Positions 59,598 to 64,000 of a DNA stretch of 64,000 nt are shown here, one piece after another. Every line of letters starts with the position of its first letter. The first letter of the stretch is position 1. Source of the DNA: a virus. Position numbers and translations under genes: made by a program. The notes under the pieces were generated by a model. That model was given only the letters and a program-made list of their open reading frames with translations. It had not been told where the DNA came from and ran no database searches. The stretch lies in IMG/VR virus record IMGVR_UViG_3300046005_000547, positions 170,736 to 234,735 of that record, one strand, 5' to 3'.

Positions 59598-59629
59598 AAT
59601 AAATAAATAAAATAACAAAAGGATAATCC

Positions 59630-62431
59630 ATGAAAACCTTCACTGACATACGCAAACAAATCAACGAGAACAGTCTTTATACTTCTCAACAAGAGAAAGA
59701 CGACTTCCTGAAAGATAAAAAGAAAATTGTAACTGCATTCTTATACTCTTTCATCGGTAATCTATCTCTTTACAATAAAGACTCTGCCAAAGCAAAACAT
59801 TATTTCTTATCGGATAAGAAATTACAGATTGTCAACATCAATGACGATAACAATGATGCGTCTTTAATTCTGAAAATCATGCATGATGAACATGGATTCA
59901 AGAATACAAACACTGCCAATGAGATGACTAAATTATTGGCAAAATTGAAAGTCTCGGATGTATCATCATTCGATGATGCAATTATCAGAGCATGGTTGTC
60001 GGATCTATCTCCTGCGTTCCATTCCGCTATCCCAACGGATTTGAAAAAGACTGTCGATGATTACATGAATAGTGTCACCAGTTTCGATAGATTGAGTTAC
60101 AAATTGTATAAACATAAGACTGCTTATGGTGACGGAGAGTATCTTGATTTGGCAAAGAAAGTTGGTCGAATCGAAAGACATACACATAAACCGAAAGTCG
60201 TAGTGACTCCAACTGCATCTGCCGTTCCACCTACATTAGCAAATCCTCAGATATTTGTTCCTACCGTTAATACATCGACTGCTGTTGTTACAACTCCACC
60301 GGATGTTATAGATGAACCTATTCAAATTGTTGAGAAAGAACCAGAAGTTAAACAATTCAATCAAGAATTGTATGACAAATTTAAAGTTAAAAATTTATTG
60401 AGTGATGATGAATGGGATGAATTGATTGAGGATAAAGAAGTTTTCGTTAAAATAATGATTGAATCTCCGAAACGATTATATACAACCCAATACCATAAAA
60501 TTAGAAAAGTTATGTTCAAAGAATTATCGGAAGAACAACTCATGGAAATGAAGAAAGTCTCCTGGAATTTAGATGTATTTAAATATGATATCAAAGATTC
60601 AATCATGATTCTGAAAGATAGAAATATGGATTTCGTTAAGATTTTTGGACCTTTACGAGTTGCGCAATATATGTGCGACAAAGATATTTCCGCGGGTAAA
60701 GAAATCATTGATTTTTATACTGAACAAAAGATCTTAATTTCAACTGATAATGGTAATCGTATTGTAAAGGATTTTCCAGAAATCTTAGTGGATGCAGTTA
60801 AATTGACAATCAAAGACATGGGAGTCGATTATGGTAGCTCGATGGCTGTTCATTTAAATCAACAACAAATTGATGAAATTTATGATGTTAATGATAGATT
60901 ACTTGTATTACGAAATGTTGTATTGACTGGTAGATTGATAAAGGATCCAGTTGATTTATTGAAGAAATTCAATTACAATGAAGTTTTAATCAAAGCTGGT
61001 TTAGAAAATACAAGTGTGCCTCATTTCACGCCGTATCTAAATTCAATGAATAAATTGTTCATGGAAGATATGGATAAATGGTATCCATGGGAACGAAAAT
61101 ATAGTTACATTAAACAATTATTCACCAAACCAAATGTAATTGATTATTTCAATGATAAATTTAAAAGAGCATTTACGGATGATGGTGTATTTGAATACTT
61201 CGACGACAAAGAACGATTAGATGGTATTTCATCATCATTGTTTGATTTGTTAGTATCCAATTATAAAACCAAACCGGAACTTGTTGATTCTATCTTCAAT
61301 GATTTTGGTGATAAGATTAAAACAAGAGTCAAAAAGAATTTCAACTCGACATTCAGAGTGATGCATGATTTAAAAGATAGCGCATTACCAATCAAAGAAG
61401 AACTAGATGCCAAATCTATTCAAGCTATCTTGGAATTCAATGACATCGACCTTAGTGTAATTTCTGGCACCAAAATGAAATTCTCTAAGAACAAATCGTT
61501 AAGTCAAACAATCAATGATTTTGTTAAAGATGAATCTGTTACCACTATTGAACCATTGAAAATTGTTGATTTGAAAACATCTGATGCAGATAACAAGAAG
61601 TTATCTCAGAAGATTGTTGATGAAACGCATTCTGGTGGTAAACATGGGGACATCTATCCATTAGTCTTACGTCAATTTGAAGTTCATCTACCAGATGATA
61701 AATTCCAAGAGTTCAAAAAATTGATGATTCAGAATAATTCACATAAAGAGATTGTTCCTGCTTTCCATGGCACTGGTTCTATTGCAGCTAATATGATTCT
61801 TAGATATGGATTTAAAGTGTTACCAGAACAAAGTAATTCTGCTATTGGTATACAAGGTAGAATGTTAGGTGATGGTATTTACTTTGGTACCAATATCGAC
61901 AAAGTATTACAATATGTTGGTAATAAAGGAATGACCAGAAGACTTGGTACAACTGGATATGTATTTGAAATGGAGAACGAACTTGGGGTAAAAGGTAATG
62001 ATTACAAAGAAGCTGGGTTGGGTAATGATAAAATTGCTTCGCCAGAATGGGTTGTATTTGATGCCAACAGACAATTAAAAATTATTAAGGCGTATGAAGT
62101 GAAATTGGTAGATAAATCAGAATTAGATAAATCATTAAATGAATCAGTCAAACCAAGAATGATGTCATTCAAAGAATATGTTGATATCAAGAAGAACAAT
62201 TATACATCATACAATTTCTATGACAGAAATGTAATTACGCCTGATGGCAAAGTAATCAAATCGACTGATGTAACAGACACTACATTTAAGAAAGGTATTA
62301 GAGTTGAAATCAGAGGAAGAATTACATCAGTGATTATTCCAACGAAACAATTAGAATTCAATGATGTATTGAGTTGTTATGATTTACAGGATAAACAATT
62401 AGACAAGTATCTTCGTCTATTGAATAAATAA
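59630..62431 (+). CDS. PARP-like ADP-ribosyltransferase with CTS-like N-terminus
   Basis: 933 residues, start with AAAGGATAATCC. It begins MKTFTDIRKQINENSLY, a capsid-targeting-like peptide with INE as cleavage-like site. Residues ~185-240 are a Pro/Thr/Val-rich linker; ~245-640 are helical and unassigned. The catalytic domain spans ~690-820: H713 in AFHGTG, Y751 in GDGIYFGTNIDKVLQY and E806 in SPEWVVFDANRQLKI, i.e. the H-Y-E triad of PARP-type transferases. Residues 845-858 (MSFKEYVDIKKNN) repeat the CTS-like pattern, suggesting fusion of a second head-targeted segment. By analogy with T4 Alt it may enter the host with the DNA and modify host proteins at once; T4 Alt, however, is of the R-S-E type, so this would be convergent. 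Targets unknown. Confidence 0.78.
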   Translation: MKTFTDIRKQINENSLYTSQQEKDDFLKDKKKIVTAFLYSFIGNLSLYNKDSAKAKHYFLSDKKLQIVNINDDNNDASLILKIMHDEHGFKNTNTANEMTKLLAKLKVSDVSSFDDAIIRAWLSDLSPAFHSAIPTDLKKTVDDYMNSVTSFDRLSYKLYKHKTAYGDGEYLDLAKKVGRIERHTHKPKVVVTPTASAVPPTLANPQIFVPTVNTSTAVVTTPPDVIDEPIQIVEKEPEVKQFNQELYDKFKVKNLLSDDEWDELIEDKEVFVKIMIESPKRLYTTQYHKIRKVMFKELSEEQLMEMKKVSWNLDVFKYDIKDSIMILKDRNMDFVKIFGPLRVAQYMCDKDISAGKEIIDFYTEQKILISTDNGNRIVKDFPEILVDAVKLTIKDMGVDYGSSMAVHLNQQQIDEIYDVNDRLLVLRNVVLTGRLIKDPVDLLKKFNYNEVLIKAGLENTSVPHFTPYLNSMNKLFMEDMDKWYPWERKYSYIKQLFTKPNVIDYFNDKFKRAFTDDGVFEYFDDKERLDGISSSLFDLLVSNYKTKPELVDSIFNDFGDKIKTRVKKNFNSTFRVMHDLKDSALPIKEELDAKSIQAILEFNDIDLSVISGTKMKFSKNKSLSQTINDFVKDESVTTIEPLKIVDLKTSDADNKKLSQKIVDETHSGGKHGDIYPLVLRQFEVHLPDDKFQEFKKLMIQNNSHKEIVPAFHGTGSIAANMILRYGFKVLPEQSNSAIGIQGRMLGDGIYFGTNIDKVLQYVGNKGMTRRLGTTGYVFEMENELGVKGNDYKEAGLGNDKIASPEWVVFDANRQLKIIKAYEVKLVDKSELDKSLNESVKPRMMSFKEYVDIKKNNYTSYNFYDRNVITPDGKVIKSTDVTDTTFKKGIRVEIRGRITSVIIPTKQLEFNDVLSCYDLQDKQLDKYLRLLNK

Positions 62432-62436
62432 TGAAA

Positions 62437-62471
62437 GAATCCCAGACATGTTAAAGTGTCTGGGATTTTTA
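62437..62471 (+). terminator. Terminator of the ADP-ribosyltransferase gene
   Basis: Stem AATCCCAGACA / TGTCTGGGATT followed by TTTTT on +. Confidence 0.85.
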
Positions 62472-62573
62472 ATGGAAATTTGTTGTTTTAAGATGGAATA
62501 ATAACATCCTGTAGAGTTTATTGACATATAATGGAAACGAACAACTAGAGTCCATTAACGAACAAATAATGGA
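62471..62573. repeat. R2 structured repeat, copy 8
   Basis: TTTGTTGTTTTAAGATGG, CATCCTGTAGAGTTTATTG, TTGACATATAATGG and TCCATTAACGAACAAATAAT. Lies between the rightward transferase terminator and the leftward terminator at 62.61 kb, so the transferase gene is bracketed by R2 copies 7 and 8. Confidence 0.7.
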
Positions 62574-62611
62574 TGTTTTAATATTGATTTGTGGTCAGAA
62601 TATTGTATCCA

Positions 62612-62645
62612 ATAAAAATCCCAGTCAACTTCGGTCTTCTGGGAT
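62612..62645 (-). terminator. Rho-independent terminator
   Basis: Stem ATCCCAG / CTGGGAT with a TTTTTATT tail on the - strand after the 62653 gene. Confidence 0.8.
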
Positions 62646-62652
62646 AATATAT

Positions 62653-62955
62653 TTAGATAGATGCGATGGAACCTTTGATGATACCAATACCATGTTTTTC
62701 TAAAAATTCGGAAGGTAAATCTTGTACATGGACGATAATACCTTCTTCTCTATGGTTGAATGCACCTTTACCAGAATTTGGACTATCGACAATTTTAGCA
62801 TCAGTGATAAACAATTTAATGTAATCAGTGCCTTTGGCTGACATTTTGATTTTGAAATTTACAGGGCGACCGTCTGCGTCAACGTAAATTTGTTCACCGC
62901 TTGATGATTTAGCTTCTTCCATAACCATCGCTTGGAATTCTTTAAATGTACTCAT
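62653..62955 (-). CDS. Small head-internal-like protein with CTS
   Basis: 100 residues with AAAAGGAACAAAC before ATG. N-terminus MSTFKEFQAMVMEEAKSSSG has the CTS form, with VMEE-Ala as cleavage-like site, close to T4 IP MKTYQEFIAEA. The remaining ~85 residues are a beta-rich basic domain (FKIKMSAKGTDYIKLFITDA). Size and N-terminus match T4 internal proteins, which are injected; e.g. T4 IPI inhibits a restriction enzyme. Target unknown. Confidence 0.6.
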   Translation of the reverse strand: MSTFKEFQAMVMEEAKSSSGEQIYVDADGRPVNFKIKMSAKGTDYIKLFITDAKIVDSPNSGKGAFNHREEGIIVHVQDLPSEFLEKHGIGIIKGSIASI

Positions 62956-62986
62956 GTTTGTTCCTTTTAATTTTAAATTAGAATCA

Positions 62987-63015
62987 ATTATAATGATTTC
63001 GCATTATATCGAAAG
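62987..63015 (-). promoter_or_regulatory. Phage promoter (CTTTCGA-N16-TATAAT)
   Basis: CTTTCGA at 63009-63015 and TATAAT at 62987-62992 on the - strand, 16-base spacer, before the small CTS protein. Confidence 0.8.
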
Positions 63016-63028
63016 ACTTTAATTATAT

Positions 63029-63223
63029 TTAGTCTTTCCAATCAATCCTTAGATTGTTCTTTGTAAAGAACTTCACAACGGATGAACTAATTACATTTCT
63101 GAAACATTGATGTAATTTAAAATTAGGTATCTTAACGCCGATATTACGAGTTATCCATTCAGATACATCTTTCTCAACGTAATTAATCAATTCTCTAATC
63201 TCATGGTCTTTTAAACCATTCAT
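63029..63223 (-). CDS. Small helical protein
   Basis: 64 residues, helical with basic and acidic faces (DHEIRELINYVEKDVSEW). Overlaps the 2H phosphodiesterase stop by four bases. Function unknown. Confidence 0.55.
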   Translation of the reverse strand: MNGLKDHEIRELINYVEKDVSEWITRNIGVKIPNFKLHQCFRNVISSSVVKFFTKNNLRIDWKD

Positions 63224-63690
63224 GATTCTTTAATCGGTTCAATACTGAATGAATCGAATGTCAATTTATTTCCTTGTAATTGTTTAGTTAATTCTTCGAT
63301 CTTCTGAATATCTTCATCACTTGGTTTATACTTAATCGATAAATGTGGGATGTATTCAGGATAAGAATGTTTGTATCCTAGATTACTCAATACATTATGT
63401 TGAGCAATCAAATCAGGAGATTCTAATGTCAATGTAACGGCACCCCATGTAGAACCTTTCTCACCAAGTAATTTACATCCAGCGATAATACCAACAAATT
63501 TATCATGTAATGATTCAACTTTGTATGCGGGATTAGATACATCATACATTAATGTTACATGTAAATCCTCGATGATGTCTTCAATTCCATTATCATTGAA
63601 GAAACCTCTGATACGTTTGGAATCCTCTTCCGATAATTTAACAGATACGTATCCACCATTATATTGTTTCCATTGTTCAAATGTTAACAT
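63220..63690 (-). CDS. 2H phosphodiesterase, Acb1-like candidate
   Basis: 156 residues with AAAAGGAAAATAA before ATG. Two HxT/S motifs are present: LHVTLMYD (His44) and PHLSIKYK (His about 137), the hallmark of 2H phosphoesterases. The intervening text (STWGAVTLTLESPDLIAQHNVL... YPEYIPHLSI) resembles the T4 57B/Acb1 group, whose members degrade the cyclic nucleotides of CBASS defence; size fits (T4 Acb1 ~150 aa). The N-terminus MLTFEQWKQYNGG is weakly CTS-like but has no (I/L)xE. Other 2H functions (RNA 2',3'-cyclic phosphodiesterase) are possible. Confidence 0.65.
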   Translation of the reverse strand: MLTFEQWKQYNGGYVSVKLSEEDSKRIRGFFNDNGIEDIIEDLHVTLMYDVSNPAYKVESLHDKFVGIIAGCKLLGEKGSTWGAVTLTLESPDLIAQHNVLSNLGYKHSYPEYIPHLSIKYKPSDEDIQKIEELTKQLQGNKLTFDSFSIEPIKES

Positions 63691-64000
63691 TTATTTTCCT
63701 TTTAAAATGTATGAATTATTGACCAAATAAAAATTTACAAATCCTTTACTCGTTTTTTCATCAACGAATGTGAACCCCAATGAAGAATCTCTTGAAATCT
63801 TTTTAGATAATACTCTATACATAGAAACTCTGTTTGATTCTGATGTATCTGCACTAAATTGTAATTCAACAATTTCATTATGTGAATGGAAATCCTTTAT
63901 ATTAGATAATACAGTTGAAAATTTTAATGTTGCATTTCCTTTATTAGATTCATCTTGTAGATAATTATCAGAACCTTTAATTTTGAAATCAACTTCATAA
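63691..64000 (-). CDS. Unknown protein, truncated at right edge
   Basis: 103 codons of the C-terminal end are visible (reading YEVDFKIKGSDNYLQDE ... GFVNFYLVNNSYILKGK) with stop at 63691-63693, directly before the 2H gene start. The N-terminus lies outside the window. Beta-rich, no motif; the ending is basic. Missed by simple start-to-stop calling because the start is absent. Confidence 0.6.
   Translation of the reverse strand, partial: YEVDFKIKGSDNYLQDESNKGNATLKFSTVLSNIKDFHSHNEIVELQFSADTSESNRVSMYRVLSKKISRDSSLGFTFVDEKTSKGFVNFYLVNNSYILKGK

Larger units (their letters stand above)
57880..59629. repeat. Gene-free array of ~430-500 bp promoter/terminator/R2 units
   Basis: This 1.75 kb holds no convincing gene. 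It contains four units, each of promoter (CTTTCGA...TATACT/TATAGT...GTCGACG), AT-rich transcript, terminator and R2 element, separated by short TTCGAT-containing stretches. Units are similar but not identical, with the CGTCGACATAGTCTA core best conserved. A two-unit version lies at 25.5-26.6 kb. Confidence 0.75.

Noticed and set aside
57880-59600. CRISPR-like array
   Set aside because: Repeat units are 430-500 bp, imperfect and contain promoters and terminators; no short regular repeats with unique spacers.
1-64000. tRNA genes
   Set aside because: I looked for cloverleaf-like GG-TTC-A-TC and CCA contexts in the gaps and saw none; a tRNA scan would be needed to exclude them.

Overview
The window reads as part of the genome of a large, AT-rich, T4-related tailed dsDNA phage. 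It encodes a T4-type replisome (gp61-like primase, gp41-like DnaB helicase, UvsX/RecA), class I ribonucleotide reductase (NrdA/NrdB), ThyX, RNase H, a GroES/gp31-like co-chaperonin, tail or baseplate genes at the left edge, and several free-standing homing-type nucleases. I see no tRNA, rRNA, CRISPR or insertion sequence. The host cannot be named from sequence alone; exported small proteins and T4-like logic suggest a Gram-negative bacterium, which is inference.

Layout: 1-2.2 kb (+) holds a truncated lectin-like tail protein and a baseplate-type protein. From 2.2 kb leftward transcription dominates: nucleases, a CTS-bearing acetyltransferase-like protein, nrdB-nrdA-thyX, primase (2.3-10.4 kb); a virion/assembly-like block with Ig-like and core-like proteins (10.6-13.6 kb); nucleotidyltransferases, a nucleic-acid ligase-like protein, kinase, RNase H and hypermodification candidates (13.6-23.4 kb); a lone rightward metacaspase (23.4-24.2 kb); a short repeat/ncRNA region (25.5-26.6 kb); a DNA-base hypermodification block with two TET/JBP dioxygenases (27.4-34 kb); helicase, GroES, sirtuin, UvsX (34-45 kb); a PRTase/SLOG pair (46.4-47.5 kb); a dense run of small early-type and membrane proteins, a lipase and an alarmone-hydrolase-like HD protein (47.6-57.8 kb); a 1.8 kb gene-free array of repeated promoters, terminators and structured repeats (57.8-59.6 kb); and a rightward PARP-like ADP-ribosyltransferase flanked by those repeats (59.6-62.4 kb), then small leftward genes including a 2H phosphodiesterase.

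Three features stand out. First, at least six otherwise unrelated proteins begin with (or contain) a short peptide of the form M-x-(T/S/R)-F-x-(E/Q/D)-(Y/I/F/L)-x(4-7)-(I/L/V)-x-E. This resembles the capsid-targeting sequence of T4 internal head proteins and its prohead-protease cleavage site. They include the PARP-like enzyme, acetyltransferase-like proteins and a phosphoribosyltransferase, so this phage may package and inject a set of enzymes as T4 does with Alt and the IPs. Second, most leftward operons are preceded by a non-canonical promoter, CTTTCGA-N16/17-TATAAT; an especially conserved version occurs six times and in several cases drives a short RNA ending at its own terminator. Third, two TET/JBP dioxygenases and two proteins resembling thymine-hypermodification helical proteins imply modified thymine (or cytosine) in the phage DNA. 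An NAD-linked theme (PARP-like enzyme, class III sirtuin, NMNAT-like nucleotidyltransferase, SLOG protein) runs through the accessory genes.
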